A stretch of 64,000 nucleotides of DNA from Pseudomonadota bacterium (GCA_018242215.1 JAFECG010000023.1:62001-126000), one strand, 5' to 3'; shown: positions 1-8,971, counted from the first letter of the stretch. The notes: generated by a model not told the origin, from the sequence alone. Translations and numbers: made by a program.

Positions 1-1650
1 CTTGGACAAGTCGGTCTCTCCCTGCTCCTCAACAGTTGGAATGCCCAATTTTATAATGCTCTTCAAATGAAGGATGTGGTGGCGTTCTGGCACCAACTTC
101 TCGTCTTCTCCATTATCGCGGCGGCCTTCGTCGTTTCTTCGGTTTACCAACTCTACCTCAATCAGTGGCTCCAGATACGTTGGCGGCGCTGGCTAACAGA
201 TCGCTATCTCGTACGCTGGCTTGAGAATGGCACTCACTACCGTATGCGCCTTCGCGGAGACGCCGCCGACAACCCTGATCAACGTATTTCGGAAGACATC
301 GCAGCATATGTCAGCCGCACGCTATCCCTCGGCGTCGGAATTTTGTCCTCGCTGACCAGCCTCGTATCTTTCAGCGTCATCCTTTGGGGCATATCGGCCG
401 AAGTTCCATTACAAATCGGCAGCTTTCATCTCGGTTCGCATGGGTATCTCGTCTGGATCGCAGCGGCGTTTGCGCTGCTTGCCACGCTCGGTGCGCATTT
501 CATCGGCCGCTCCCTTGCGGCTCTTAACTTCAGCCGCCAGCGCCGCGAGGCCAATCTTCGCTTTGCGCTTGTGCATCTGCGTGAGAATTCTGAACAAATC
601 GCATTGCTTCGCGGCGAGGAGGCGGAGTTCAATGTGTTGCGCAACCGCTTCTCGGATATCGTCACCAATTGGCACGATATCATGCGCCGCCAGAAGTTCC
701 TGACGTTCTTCACGGCGGGATATAATCAGGCTGCGGTCGTGTTGCCCTTTCTGATCATGGCACCACACTATTTCGCCGGTGCCATTATGCTCGGTGTCAT
801 GACGCAGACGGCCGGGGCGTTCGGGCAAGTTCAATCTGCATTCTCATTCTTCGTCAATTCCTATACCGATCTTGCGGAATGGGTCGCCATCGCCGACCGA
901 CTGACAGGATTTACGGATCAGATTCAAAGGGCCGAGCACGCGAAAGCTGACGCCATCCAGCCTGGCGACTCATCGACCGATGCTCCTGGAGCCGAGCTTC
1001 TCAGCGTTGACGGCGTTTCGCTGTCGACGCCCAACGGCGAAAAGCTTCTGAATTCGGTGACGTTCGGACTGAGACGGGGCGAGTCGGCGCTGCTCATCGC
1101 TCCGTCGGGAACCGGCAAGACGACTTTGCTTCGCGCCATTCTCGGTTATTGGCCCCACGCGGCCGGCGAAATACGCACGCAGAGCGGAGCGCGGCTCGTC
1201 GCGCTGCCTCAAAAACCTTACCTGCCGCTCGGTTCTCTTTATGCTGCACTCACCTACCCTTCGGCGGTGTCCTCGCAACCGCGCCAGGAGGTTGCTCGCG
1301 TGCTCGATCTCGTCGGGCTCGGCCGTCTTGAAACGTCGCTCGACGATTCACGGCGCTGGAGCGAAGTTCTTTCGCCCGGCGAACAGCAGCGGGTCGCGCT
1401 CGCGCGGGCAGTTCTGCTCAGGCCCGACATCCTGCTTCTCGATGAGGCGACCTCGGCACTGGACGAAGCAGCAGAAGCTCGGGTTTACCGTATGCTGCGC
1501 GCCGAATTGCCGAACGCAGCGATCCTGTCGATCGGACATCGTTCGTCTCTCCTTGCCCTTCATGAGCGTGTGGTTCACCTGCACGCTCACGACGTTGACG
1601 GCGAGCGGACCTCCGACAAATCAAGCCGCGCTGCGACGGCCGCGGTTTGA
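1..1650 (+). CDS. SbmA/BacA-YddA type ABC transporter, fused permease-ATPase (5' truncated)
   Basis: The reading frame is open from the first base of the window, so the start lies upstream; the first in-frame ATG is at 67. The visible part begins inside the membrane domain, with hydrophobic stretches near the start, around residues 90-145 and near 220-250. An ATPase domain follows. It has Walker A (PSGTGKTTLLRA), a signature LSPGEQQRVALARA and Walker B (ILLLDEATSALD). The arrangement of membrane domain then ATPase, and the LNSWNAQFYNALQ start, fit the ABC_membrane_2 family (YddA/SbmA/BacA-like). These act as inner-membrane exporters or peptide and cobalamin-type carriers; the substrate here cannot be told. 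The gene ends alone, followed by a small ORF and a strong terminator. Confidence 0.88.
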   Translation, partial: LGQVGLSLLLNSWNAQFYNALQMKDVVAFWHQLLVFSIIAAAFVVSSVYQLYLNQWLQIRWRRWLTDRYLVRWLENGTHYRMRLRGDAADNPDQRISEDIAAYVSRTLSLGVGILSSLTSLVSFSVILWGISAEVPLQIGSFHLGSHGYLVWIAAAFALLATLGAHFIGRSLAALNFSRQRREANLRFALVHLRENSEQIALLRGEEAEFNVLRNRFSDIVTNWHDIMRRQKFLTFFTAGYNQAAVVLPFLIMAPHYFAGAIMLGVMTQTAGAFGQVQSAFSFFVNSYTDLAEWVAIADRLTGFTDQIQRAEHAKADAIQPGDSSTDAPGAELLSVDGVSLSTPNGEKLLNSVTFGLRRGESALLIAPSGTGKTTLLRAILGYWPHAAGEIRTQSGARLVALPQKPYLPLGSLYAALTYPSAVSSQPRQEVARVLDLVGLGRLETSLDDSRRWSEVLSPGEQQRVALARAVLLRPDILLLDEATSALDEAAEARVYRMLRAELPNAAILSIGHRSSLLALHERVVHLHAHDVDGERTSDKSSRAATAAV

Positions 1651-1791
1651 AGCGGTTGTCCGATGCAATTCGGCAATAGCTTGCCAAACTGTAAGGCAGC
1701 AGAGTGCACAACTCCGTGATCGTGGCATTGGCACCGCCTTGGCCGCCTCCCATGTCGAGTGGGTACGGCTCAACGATTTGGAGTGCGCAAA

Positions 1792-1881
1792 ATGCCAAAA
1801 CCAAACCTATTCGGTATGTTTGCGGCTACGTTGCTTTTCTCGCTGCTTTTCACAGAGATCGTCCTCGCTGCGGTGCATTGA
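1792..1881 (+). CDS. possible 29-residue small membrane or secreted peptide
   Basis: ATG at 1792 follows a GGAG Shine-Dalgarno 8 nt upstream and opens a 29-codon frame ending in TGA. The peptide starts MPKPNLFGMFAATLLFSLLF and ends TEIVLAAVH. It is a basic or polar start followed by one hydrophobic helix, like a signal peptide or a single-span microprotein. A very strong rho-independent terminator begins 41 nt after the stop, so a short transcript would end neatly behind it. It lies between two convergent genes (ABC exporter and xoxF). I do not recognise the peptide. It could instead be part of a non-coding RNA or an untranslated 3' region. The rest of 1651-2082 holds only the two hairpins listed. 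Confidence 0.4.
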   Translation: MPKPNLFGMFAATLLFSLLFTEIVLAAVH

Positions 1882-1922
1882 TTAACGGCTTCACCGACTT
1901 TCTTCGCTAACTCCCGACTTCG

Positions 1923-1951
1923 GCGCGCAAATATATTGCGCGCTTTTTTTT
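1923..1951 (+). terminator. rho-independent terminator
   Basis: A perfect 8-bp stem GCGCGCAA / TTGCGCGC encloses a 5-nt ATATA loop and runs directly into eight T residues. It reads as a terminator only on the plus strand. It closes the ABC exporter transcript and/or the small ORF at 1792. Confidence 0.9.
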
Positions 1952-2028
1952 GCCGCGGATCGCACGAACCCGTGCTCTCTCTAGGCGCACCACTCGGTTG
2001 CAGCCCGCCGAACGTCTTAGAGAAGCCA

Positions 2029-2056
2029 ATGGCGCGGGCCTGCCGGACCGCGCCAT
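2029..2056 (-). terminator. stem-loop, probable xoxF terminator
   Basis: Perfect 8-bp inverted repeat ATGGCGCG / CGCGCCAT with a 12-nt loop, 27 nt past the xoxF stop. On the minus strand it is followed by a moderately T-rich TGGCTTCTCT. The tail is weak, so it may be an mRNA-stabilising hairpin or an imperfect terminator. Confidence 0.55.
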
Positions 2057-2082
2057 CTCATAATGCCTAGTTAAAGCGCGCG

Positions 2083-3909
2083 TCAGCCTGGCAGCGACCA
2101 GACCGTCAGCAATCCGCCGAGTGCTGTGTAATTCGCAAGCGACGAATATCCTCCGACTGCACCCAGTCCGTCCGTCGGATTGGTCAGACCCGCAGCGAGA
2201 CCGATGCCGGCCCATCCCCCGACACCCGAATAGACGCCGATATACTGCTTACCCTTGTGCTCATAGGTAAAGACGTTGCCGATGATGCCAGAGCCCGTCT
2301 TATACTTATAGAGCTCCTTGCCATTCTTCTGATCGACGCATTTGAAGTAACCTTCGAGCGTGCCGTAGCAGGCAATGCCACCCGCCGTCGTCAATGCACC
2401 GGACCAGACTGAGAATTCCTCGGGCTTCGACCAGACGATCTTGCCCTTGCTGGCATCCCAGGCGATGAAGTTGCCCATGTGGCCATTCTGCCCTTTCGGT
2501 GGGAACATGGACAGCGTCGCCCCTACGTAAGGCTGCCCGGCCTGGTAAGACACCTTGAATGGCTCATAATCCATGCAGACGTGATTGGTCGGCACGTAGA
2601 ACAGACCTGTCTGCGGTGAATAGGATGCAGGCTGCTCATCCTTGGTTCCAAGCGCGGCCGGACAGACATCCTTGGTATTGAAATCTTGACCGTTCTTGAA
2701 AGTGGACTTGCTTGCCACGCGCACCGGTCGGCCGAAGTCCGCACTCTTAGGATCGAGATCGATGCTCGTCGCCCAGTTGACCACCGGATCGTATTTATCG
2801 GCCACCAGCGGCATGCCGGTTTTGCGGTCGAGCGTATAGGCGAATCCGTTGCGATCAAAATGAACGAGGACGTTATGTTTTTCGCCTTTGATGTCCATTC
2901 CGTTGACGAGGATCATCTCGTTGATGCCGTCGTAATCCCATTCGTCGAACGGCGTCATCTGGTATGCCCATGCCGCCACCCCAGTGTCGGGATTGCGGGC
3001 GAAGATTGTCATTGTCCATTTCTGATCTATGGGCTTGCCATCCGGGCCCGCACGCTGGACGGGATTCCATGTTCCGGGGTTCGCAGTACCATAATAGATC
3101 AGGTTCAATTCCGGATCATATGAGTACCAGCCCCACGTAGAGCCGCCGCCGATCTTCCACTCGTCGCCGTTCCACGTCTTGAGCGAGCTGTCTTTGCCGA
3201 CGGGTTTGCCGAGAGACATGGTCTTTTCGGGGTCGATCAGCATTTCGTTGTCCGGACCGGTCGACCAGGCTTTCCAGACAAGCTTCCCGTCATTGATATT
3301 ATAAGCCGTAAGCCGTCCGCGAATTCCGAACTCGGCGCCGGAAATACCGACGATGACCTTATCCTTGACGACGAGAGGGGCGCTCGTTCCCGTCTCACCT
3401 CGCTTCGGATCCCCGTTGGTGACCTTCCAGATCTCCTTGCCGGTCTTCGCGTCGAGGGCGACGAGAGTCGTATCGGCCTGGTAGAGGAAGATCTTGCCGT
3501 CTGCGTATTGCACACCGCGATTAACGGTATCGCAGCACATCACCGGCACGACCGAAGGATCTTGCTTCGGCGTGTACTTCCAAATGATCCTGGCATTGTT
3601 ATTGAGATCGAGCGCGTAGACCGTATTCGGGAAAGGTGTATGGACGTACATGACGTCACCGATAACGATCGGCGAGCCTTCGTGACCTCTCAGCACACCG
3701 GTCGAGAAACTCCAGGCCGGCCGCAGCGAGTGAACATTTTCCGAGGTAATCTGGTCGAGTTTCGAATAGCGGTGGTTGCTATAGTCACCTTGCTGCATGG
3801 CCCAGTTTTGCGGGCTTTTCGAAGCTTCGATCACGCTTTCGTTAGCGAGGACAGGCGAAACACTGCATAGCAAGATCCCTATGCCATAGGTCGCTGCATT
3901 TATTCGCAT
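2083..3909 (-). CDS. xoxF: PQQ- and lanthanide-dependent methanol dehydrogenase XoxF
   Basis: A 608-residue periplasmic quinoprotein alcohol dehydrogenase that oxidises methanol to formaldehyde, passing electrons to a c-type cytochrome. Residues 1-22 are a signal peptide ending near VLA. The eight-bladed propeller family is evident from repeated tryptophan-docking segments. The adjacent disulfide pair CC is at 125-126. The key segment DEWDYDG puts the catalytic Asp at 325 and a second Asp at 327. That extra Asp is the lanthanide ligand that separates XoxF from calcium-dependent MxaF, which has Ala there. GGAG lies 7 nt before the ATG. No xoxG (cytochrome), xoxJ or PQQ genes are adjacent, so it appears monocistronic. 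The clade is likely XoxF5 by general similarity; that is an inference. Confidence 0.95.
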   Translation of the reverse strand: MRINAATYGIGILLCSVSPVLANESVIEASKSPQNWAMQQGDYSNHRYSKLDQITSENVHSLRPAWSFSTGVLRGHEGSPIVIGDVMYVHTPFPNTVYALDLNNNARIIWKYTPKQDPSVVPVMCCDTVNRGVQYADGKIFLYQADTTLVALDAKTGKEIWKVTNGDPKRGETGTSAPLVVKDKVIVGISGAEFGIRGRLTAYNINDGKLVWKAWSTGPDNEMLIDPEKTMSLGKPVGKDSSLKTWNGDEWKIGGGSTWGWYSYDPELNLIYYGTANPGTWNPVQRAGPDGKPIDQKWTMTIFARNPDTGVAAWAYQMTPFDEWDYDGINEMILVNGMDIKGEKHNVLVHFDRNGFAYTLDRKTGMPLVADKYDPVVNWATSIDLDPKSADFGRPVRVASKSTFKNGQDFNTKDVCPAALGTKDEQPASYSPQTGLFYVPTNHVCMDYEPFKVSYQAGQPYVGATLSMFPPKGQNGHMGNFIAWDASKGKIVWSKPEEFSVWSGALTTAGGIACYGTLEGYFKCVDQKNGKELYKYKTGSGIIGNVFTYEHKGKQYIGVYSGVGGWAGIGLAAGLTNPTDGLGAVGGYSSLANYTALGGLLTVWSLPG

Positions 3910-4400
3910 AGCGGTTCTCCGTAAGCGTACCGCCCGCCATCCCGATGCACGTTCTTTATGCTTGTCGGGAAGAACATCCCAATTACTTTTCCGAGGAACG
4001 GCCTCAAATAAAAATCATGGAACGAGCACGCGGCGATTTTGTTTGATTCCCTCAAATCTTTCTAATTCAGATATTCTGCGTAGGCTCAGCGGAACGTCGC
4101 CGAATGGCGGGCCGAATACGTTCCGCTTCGCTGTGCAAGCAATTCTGCTTCGGCCTGTCGTTCGCCGAAGAGACATGGCCTTTCGGACCAAGCGCCTTGC
4201 TCAACTCGATCGTCCGTTTCGTCCATTCGAGACGGATCAGGCGACCAATCCTTTCTCCGTTCCCTTTTGAGCGCATAAGGCGATCGCGTCCCAGAAAGTC
4301 CGGCACGCGATCGGCTAGTCCTCGCGTTCGGCTTGCGGCGCAGGCGATCGACTGATATTCCCGCCCAGGATCGGAACTATCCAACATCGCCGGGGGAACC
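3910..4400. other. divergent intergenic region xoxF / MHS transporter
   Basis: About 490 bp without a convincing gene; the short frames here overlap each other and lack family features. It must hold the xoxF promoter (minus) and the transporter promoter (plus). Two hairpin-forming repeats lie in its middle: the 10-bp repeat listed separately, and CTTCGGC / GCCGAAG at 4148-4170 with a 9-nt loop. Neither has a T-tract. Confidence 0.6.
4088..4127. repeat. 10-bp perfect inverted repeat
   Basis: AGCGGAACGT at 4088-4097 and its exact complement ACGTTCCGCT at 4118-4127, separated by 20 nt. It could be an operator or a structured leader for the transporter at 4401. No T-tract follows, so it is not a typical terminator. 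Confidence 0.45.
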
Positions 4401-5711
4401 TTGACCGCCTCAGAGAACGCCTCGAAGCGCCGCGTCCTTCTTGCCAGCCTCGCCGGCACATCGATCGAATTTTTCGACTTTTATATCTACGCGACGGCTG
4501 CGGTGCTGGTTTTTCCGCACTTGTTTTTTCCGAGCGAAGACGTGACCACGGCTACGCTGCAATCCTTCGCGACCTTTTCAATCGCCTTCTTCGCGCGTCC
4601 GATCGGGGCGATGCTGTTTGGACACTTCGGGGATCGCGTGGGGCGAAAGGCAACTCTGGTTGCTGCGCTTCTGCTGATGGGCTTCTCGACGGTCGCAATC
4701 GGGTTTCTGCCGACCTATGCCTCCGCCGGTGTTTGGGCACCCCTGCTCCTCGCAATGTGCCGGCTCCTGCAAGGGCTTGGCCTCGGAGGCGAATGGGGCG
4801 GTGCGGTGCTTCTTGCGACGGAGAACGCGCCGAAGTCGCAAAAGGCGTGGTATGGGATGTTTCCGCAGCTTGGCGCTCCGATCGGCTTCATTTGCTCGAG
4901 CGGGATTTTTCTGATCATCACCGAAACGATGACCGACCAGCAGTTTCAATCAATCGGCTGGCGAATTCCCTTTATTGCGAGTTCTCTTCTTGTTTTTATC
5001 GGACTTTATGTGCGCCTGCGCATTTCCGAAACGCCGGCCTTTAAGAAGGCTCTCGAGAATGATGAGCGCGTGCGTGTACCTTTGCTGACCGTTTTCGCGC
5101 GCCATTTCCCTCTCCTCGTTCTTGGAACTTTCGCCGCGCTCGCGACATTCGTGCTCTTCTATCTGATGACGGTCTTTGCATTGAGCTGGGGGATCAGTTC
5201 TCTCGGCTTCACCCGCCAGCAGTTTCTTCCGATCCAGATGATCGGCGTGATCTTCTTCGCCGTGACCATTCCGATTTCCGCTTTGATCGCCGATCGCTTC
5301 GGTCAGCGGCGCGTTCTGCTATGGACCACAGCGGTGATTGGCGGGTTCGGCTTAACGTTTGCGCCGCTTTTCGGCTCGGGGCAGACGGCTAGCGTGATCT
5401 TGTTCATGGTGCTGGGGCTGGGGCTTATGGGGTTTACTTACGGACCCCTCGGTACGGCGCTCTCGGAGCCCTTTCCCGTGAGCGTACGGTACACCGGCGT
5501 CTCGCTGGCCTTCAATCTTGCCGGAATTTTCGGAGCTTCCCTTGCGCCCTACATCGCAACAACGCTCGCGACAAAATACGGTATTCAAGCCGTCGGGTAC
5601 TATTTGGGAGGGGCTGCGCTGATCACATTCCTGGCTCTCCTCGGGCTCGGGCGATATGGAAGCCAATCCGTGGAGGGAGCGGCGATGCTTTCGCAAGAGC
5701 AGCCGACGTAG
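4401..5711 (+). CDS. MFS transporter, metabolite:H+ symporter (MHS) family
   Basis: A 436-residue inner-membrane carrier with about 12 hydrophobic segments. The N-terminal SIEFFDFYIYATAA and FARPIGAMLFGHFGDRVGRK (loop 2-3 MFS signature) and the LQGLGLGGEWGGAVLL helix are hallmarks of the MHS branch (ShiA, KgtP, ProP, citrate and related carriers). Substrates of this branch are organic acids or osmolytes; which one cannot be told. The start is TTG at 4401, supported by a CGGGGGA Shine-Dalgarno about 5 nt upstream and by the family N-terminus beginning a few residues later. No ATG lies in a suitable place. The gene converges on the unknown gene at 5718 with a 6-bp gap. Confidence 0.9.
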   Translation: MTASENASKRRVLLASLAGTSIEFFDFYIYATAAVLVFPHLFFPSEDVTTATLQSFATFSIAFFARPIGAMLFGHFGDRVGRKATLVAALLLMGFSTVAIGFLPTYASAGVWAPLLLAMCRLLQGLGLGGEWGGAVLLATENAPKSQKAWYGMFPQLGAPIGFICSSGIFLIITETMTDQQFQSIGWRIPFIASSLLVFIGLYVRLRISETPAFKKALENDERVRVPLLTVFARHFPLLVLGTFAALATFVLFYLMTVFALSWGISSLGFTRQQFLPIQMIGVIFFAVTIPISALIADRFGQRRVLLWTTAVIGGFGLTFAPLFGSGQTASVILFMVLGLGLMGFTYGPLGTALSEPFPVSVRYTGVSLAFNLAGIFGASLAPYIATTLATKYGIQAVGYYLGGAALITFLALLGLGRYGSQSVEGAAMLSQEQPT

Positions 5712-5717
5712 TTTCGC

Positions 5718-6395
5718 TTATCCGCTCGCTTTCGGCGGCCGACCCCTGTTGTGGATCCAAATACGCAGCAGCGACGCGACGATATCGTCTGGGGGAGGAT
5801 CGAAGATATCCAGCGGGACTCGAATGGTGCTCGCGGTTTTGAGGTAGTAGGGCTTGCGCATGAGACGCCGGTGCAACGGCAGGCTTCGTGCATCATCCAC
5901 AAGAGCCTTCTCCAAAGGCTCGGAAAGCGCGATATCGGCTTCCTTGTAGAGATTTCCCCGTACGACCACCTCGACCAGGTTGATGGCGCTGACAAAGCGC
6001 CATCCGATGCAGCCCAGCCCATCCATGAAGAGGCCCTCATGGTTTGCCGCAAGTCGCGCGGTGCCCGTCTCGATCAATGGAATATTGTGAAATGCAAACC
6101 CGCCTAACAGGAGGCTCAAAAGCATCAGGGCGAGGCTTCGCTCCGAAAGCGAAACACAGAGCAACACCGTCGCGAGTACAATCAATACCCACACGGGAAA
6201 CTGGAGTTCATCCTGCTCATATGCGACCGCGAAACCCGTGACAGGATGATCGCCGTATAGCCTGATGACGCCAGCACGAAGCATCGCGAGCTCCGAAGCA
6301 TGTGTCGGGTTCCACGCGCCGTACATCGAACCAACGGCGTTGGATATCCGGCAATGTCCGGGCACCGAGAGCGGCGCCCGGAGACCGTGATACAT
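5718..6395 (-). CDS. hypothetical membrane protein downstream of amt
   Basis: A 225-residue protein that I do not recognise. Two adjacent hydrophobic segments lie at about 67-85 (PVWVLIVLATVLLCVSL) and 88-106 (ALMLLSLLLGGFAFHNI). The rest is soluble, and the C-terminal part is charged with proline-rich IFDPPPDD. There is no signal peptide and no recognisable catalytic motif. Its ATG is 3 bp after the stop of the ammonium transporter gene, so the two are almost certainly co-transcribed and translationally coupled. That suggests a role linked to ammonium uptake or sensing, but only the position supports it. Confidence 0.7.
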   Translation of the reverse strand: MYHGLRAPLSVPGHCRISNAVGSMYGAWNPTHASELAMLRAGVIRLYGDHPVTGFAVAYEQDELQFPVWVLIVLATVLLCVSLSERSLALMLLSLLLGGFAFHNIPLIETGTARLAANHEGLFMDGLGCIGWRFVSAINLVEVVVRGNLYKEADIALSEPLEKALVDDARSLPLHRRLMRKPYYLKTASTIRVPLDIFDPPPDDIVASLLRIWIHNRGRPPKASG

Positions 6396-6398
6396 CGC

Positions 6399-7868
6399 CT
6401 AATGTACGACTTCACCGTGTAACGCGAGGTCAAGGCCGTCGCGCTCGACTTCATCGCTGACGCGCAATCCGATGGTCCAATCGACGAGCTTGAGGATGAT
6501 CAACGTCACGACCACGTCGTAGACGATGACGATTCCGACACCGGCGGCCTGGTTGACCACTTGATGGGCGTTTCCTTCAATCCATCCCGGCGTGCCGCCG
6601 TATTCGCTGATAGCGAACACCCCAGTGAGCAGAGCGCCGACAATCCCGCCCACGGCGTGCACGCCGAAAGCGTCCAGCGCGTCATCGTAACCGAACATGT
6701 GCTTCAGGCCGGTCGTGCCCCAATAGCAGATCATTCCTGCTGCAATACCGATTGCGAGAGAACCTCCCGGACCGACGAAGCCCGAGGCCGGGGTGATCGC
6801 GACCAATCCCGCAACCGCGCCGGAGCAGACGCCAACGACAGTTGGCTTCCGCCTGAGCGCCCATTCGACGAGCATCCAGGTGAATGCCGCCATCGCGGTC
6901 GCGAGCTGCGTGACCAGCATCGCCATACCGGCTTGGATATTCGATGTGACAGCAGACCCTGCGTTGAAGCCGAACCAGCCGACCCATAGCAGAGACGCCC
7001 CGATGAAAGTCAAAACGACGTTGTGCGCAGGGCCGGAGTCCTTCCTCGGCCCCAGTAAGAGGCAGGCAACTAGACCCGCGGTTCCGGAATTGATGTGGAC
7101 GACGGTGCCACCGGCAAAGTCAAGAACCTTGAACCACGCGGCGTCATTCGTTGAATTCAAAATACCTGCCGGTCCCCATACCCAATGCGCGATAGGCGCG
7201 TAGACAATCGTCGCCCAGAGGGCAATGAACCAGAGCATGGCGGAAAATTTCATGCGCTCAGCGAAAGCGCCCGCGATCAATGCAGGCGTGATAATTGCGA
7301 ACGTCATCTGGAAGCAGATGTAGACGGTCTCGGGGATCGTTGGCGCCAGCGGATTGGGATTCCCCATGCCCGAGCTTATATCGCTGAGTATTCCCTGCAA
7401 GAAAGCGCGGTCCAAGCCACCGATGTAGGGCGAGCCTGCGCGGAACGCGAGGCTATAGTTGAATGCCGCCCAGAGGATCGTGACCAGACATGTGATTGCG
7501 AATGACGTCATGACCGTATCGCCGACGTTCTTCTTGCGAACCATGCCGCCATAAAACAAGCCGAGGCCGGGTACCGTCATCATTAGGACCAGGGCGACCG
7601 ACGTCAGCATCCATGCTGTATCGCCCGAATTGACCGTGCATTTCTCGAGTGTTTTTGCATCGCAGGCCGGGGGCGGCGGAGGTGCCGCAGGCGTCGCTGC
7701 CTGCGGGGCCGCAGCGGGAGGCGGCGTCTGGGCGAACGAGGGAGACAGCGTGAGGAAATTCGTAAGTGTCGCCACCAACAACGCGAGGACCAAGACTCTG
7801 ATCGCTTTCGCCGGTGTCGGTATCGAGCGTTTCGAAAATTTCGGTAAGGGAATGTCGGACAGCAGCAT
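6399..7868 (-). CDS. amtB: ammonium transporter Amt with proline-rich N-terminal extension
   Basis: A 489-residue ammonium channel of the inner membrane. The Amt core starts at about residue 80 (GDTAWMLTSVALVLMMTVPG). It has the phenylalanine gate and twin-histidine regions typical of the family: VVHINSGTAGLVACLLLG and DAFGVHAVGGIVGALLTG. Ahead of the core is a cleavable-looking signal peptide (to about SFAQ) and a Pro/Ala-rich linker with two Cys residues (ACDAKTLEKC), longer than in E. coli AmtB. I chose ATG at 7868 because GGGAG lies 7 nt upstream; the longer frame would need a TTG two codons earlier. No PII gene (glnK) is adjacent, which is unusual. A sigma-54-like motif lies about 345 bp upstream. 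Confidence 0.93.
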   Translation of the reverse strand: MLLSDIPLPKFSKRSIPTPAKAIRVLVLALLVATLTNFLTLSPSFAQTPPPAAAPQAATPAAPPPPPACDAKTLEKCTVNSGDTAWMLTSVALVLMMTVPGLGLFYGGMVRKKNVGDTVMTSFAITCLVTILWAAFNYSLAFRAGSPYIGGLDRAFLQGILSDISSGMGNPNPLAPTIPETVYICFQMTFAIITPALIAGAFAERMKFSAMLWFIALWATIVYAPIAHWVWGPAGILNSTNDAAWFKVLDFAGGTVVHINSGTAGLVACLLLGPRKDSGPAHNVVLTFIGASLLWVGWFGFNAGSAVTSNIQAGMAMLVTQLATAMAAFTWMLVEWALRRKPTVVGVCSGAVAGLVAITPASGFVGPGGSLAIGIAAGMICYWGTTGLKHMFGYDDALDAFGVHAVGGIVGALLTGVFAISEYGGTPGWIEGNAHQVVNQAAGVGIVIVYDVVVTLIILKLVDWTIGLRVSDEVERDGLDLALHGEVVH

Positions 7869-8381
7869 CGTCAATCTCCCTGGTCGAATTCGATTTTTCT
7901 TTCAGATCGTCAAGTTTCCATCCTGCATCTATTGGCGCCTCGTTCCGGACGAGAGGAGCACGTCACCGCGGTCCACAAATCCGGCTAAGCCCAACCACTT
8001 TAGTTTTCTGGTCGAAAGGAACGCGAGGTACCGCAAGCGGAGAGGAACAGCATCTGTTCCACCGCTGTCGGCAGCGCGGGTTATGAGGGACGATACAGGC
8101 GCCGCGCCGATGGTTTTCGGCGCGTTGCCGATCTTTCCCAATCTTAGGCGTTTCTTTTCTTGTCATTGGCCCCTTTGAGACGATCGCGGAGGCGGCTCCG
8201 TAGGAGAAACGATCAAAAAACGTGCCAGTCTGAACAAAATATAGTCAAGGCTTTGAAAGGACGTGAAATGGAGGTCGCGTATTCCGTACGCAAAATCGCA
8301 GGAAGAAAAGTCTGCTCGAATAAATTCTGTGCAATCAGATGAAAATATGCGCAGCGCGGACCAGCTGCTAAACTCCCCGCA
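7869..8381. other. intergenic region upstream of amtB
   Basis: About 510 bp with no convincing gene; short frames on both strands lack Shine-Dalgarno sites and family features. It presumably holds the amtB promoter and a long leader. The only motif I would single out is the sigma-54-like element at 8212-8227. Confidence 0.6.
8212..8227 (-). promoter_or_regulatory. candidate sigma-54 (-24/-12) promoter for amtB
   Basis: On the minus strand the sequence reads TGGCACG-TTTT-TTGAT. The -24 element matches the RpoN consensus TGGCACG exactly and the GG-to-(-12) spacing is correct at 10 nt, but the -12 dinucleotide is GA instead of GC. Ammonium transporters are classically NtrC/RpoN controlled. Transcription would start near 8200, giving an unusually long leader of about 330 nt. 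Confidence 0.3.
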
Positions 8382-8906
8382 TCAGGGATCCAACAGGAAA
8401 TTTTTGACGAATTTTTCGAGTGATGGCCAATCGGTGAATTCGTGATGGCCTTTGCGGTCCGGCGTCAAGCCGCGTTCCGTTAGAATATGCGCCAGGACCT
8501 GACGCTGAAAGTAATCACAGTCGGCCCAATCCAGGGCTCCTCCGAGCAATAGCGTCTTGTTCGGCGACCAACCCGTGGCGGCGGTAAAGCTGTCGACGTA
8601 GTGCTGCGCCTCTTTGTGGCCATCGGCAGTAGCAGCCGATAAGCTGACCGATATGAGAGCCGATTTCTTTGCTCGAAGTTGGTCGCGATGCGCGGCGGCG
8701 AAATTGGCGGCGCTTTCCTGATGGCGATCCTCGTGCACCGATGCGGCAATAATAACATGCTCGAATGCGTCGATGCTCGGGATGCCTTCGAGCGAAGCCG
8801 TGTCATAGAGTTCGGCTTGCTCACCCAGCCCGCGCGCTATGGATGCGATCCTATCAGCGATCTTGTGCGTTTGGCCCTCGGTCGAAGCATAAGCAATGAG
8901 CAACAT
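8382..8906 (-). CDS. flavodoxin-domain protein, HemG-like protoporphyrinogen oxidase family
   Basis: A 174-residue cytoplasmic flavodoxin-like protein. The N-terminus MLLIAYASTEGQTHKIADRI is the FMN phosphate-binding loop (T-x-G/E-x-T). The second loop VSLSAATADG and a C-terminal DWADCDYFQRQVLAHIL resemble the HemG type of menaquinone-dependent protoporphyrinogen IX dehydrogenase, which is about this length. A general flavodoxin or a quinone-linked reductase is the alternative. GAGG precedes the ATG by 10 nt. It is divergent from the alcohol dehydrogenase at 9164. An FNR-type box with 9 of 10 consensus bases lies 65 bp upstream of its start. Confidence 0.75.
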   Translation of the reverse strand: MLLIAYASTEGQTHKIADRIASIARGLGEQAELYDTASLEGIPSIDAFEHVIIAASVHEDRHQESAANFAAAHRDQLRAKKSALISVSLSAATADGHKEAQHYVDSFTAATGWSPNKTLLLGGALDWADCDYFQRQVLAHILTERGLTPDRKGHHEFTDWPSLEKFVKNFLLDP

Positions 8907-8971
8907 CTTGAACTAGCCTCAACGAAGTAACCTTCGGTTATTATTTCAAGTGCCGATCATTCGTCGCAACA

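Noticed and set aside
1704-1910. 68-residue plus-strand frame after the ABC exporter
   Set aside because: Poor composition and start; the alternative frame at 1792 has the better ribosome site and peptide.
3962-4459. Short frames in the xoxF / transporter intergenic region
   Set aside because: They overlap each other on both strands, extend into the transporter gene and show no family features or ribosome sites.
7900-7950. Second sigma-54-like element closer to amtB (GGCGCC...TGCAGG on the minus strand)
   Set aside because: GG-to-GC spacing is 11 instead of 10 nt and the -24 half is poor.
7929-8445. Several 60-90 residue frames upstream of amtB
   Set aside because: Arg-rich, no Shine-Dalgarno, mutually overlapping; treated as noncoding.
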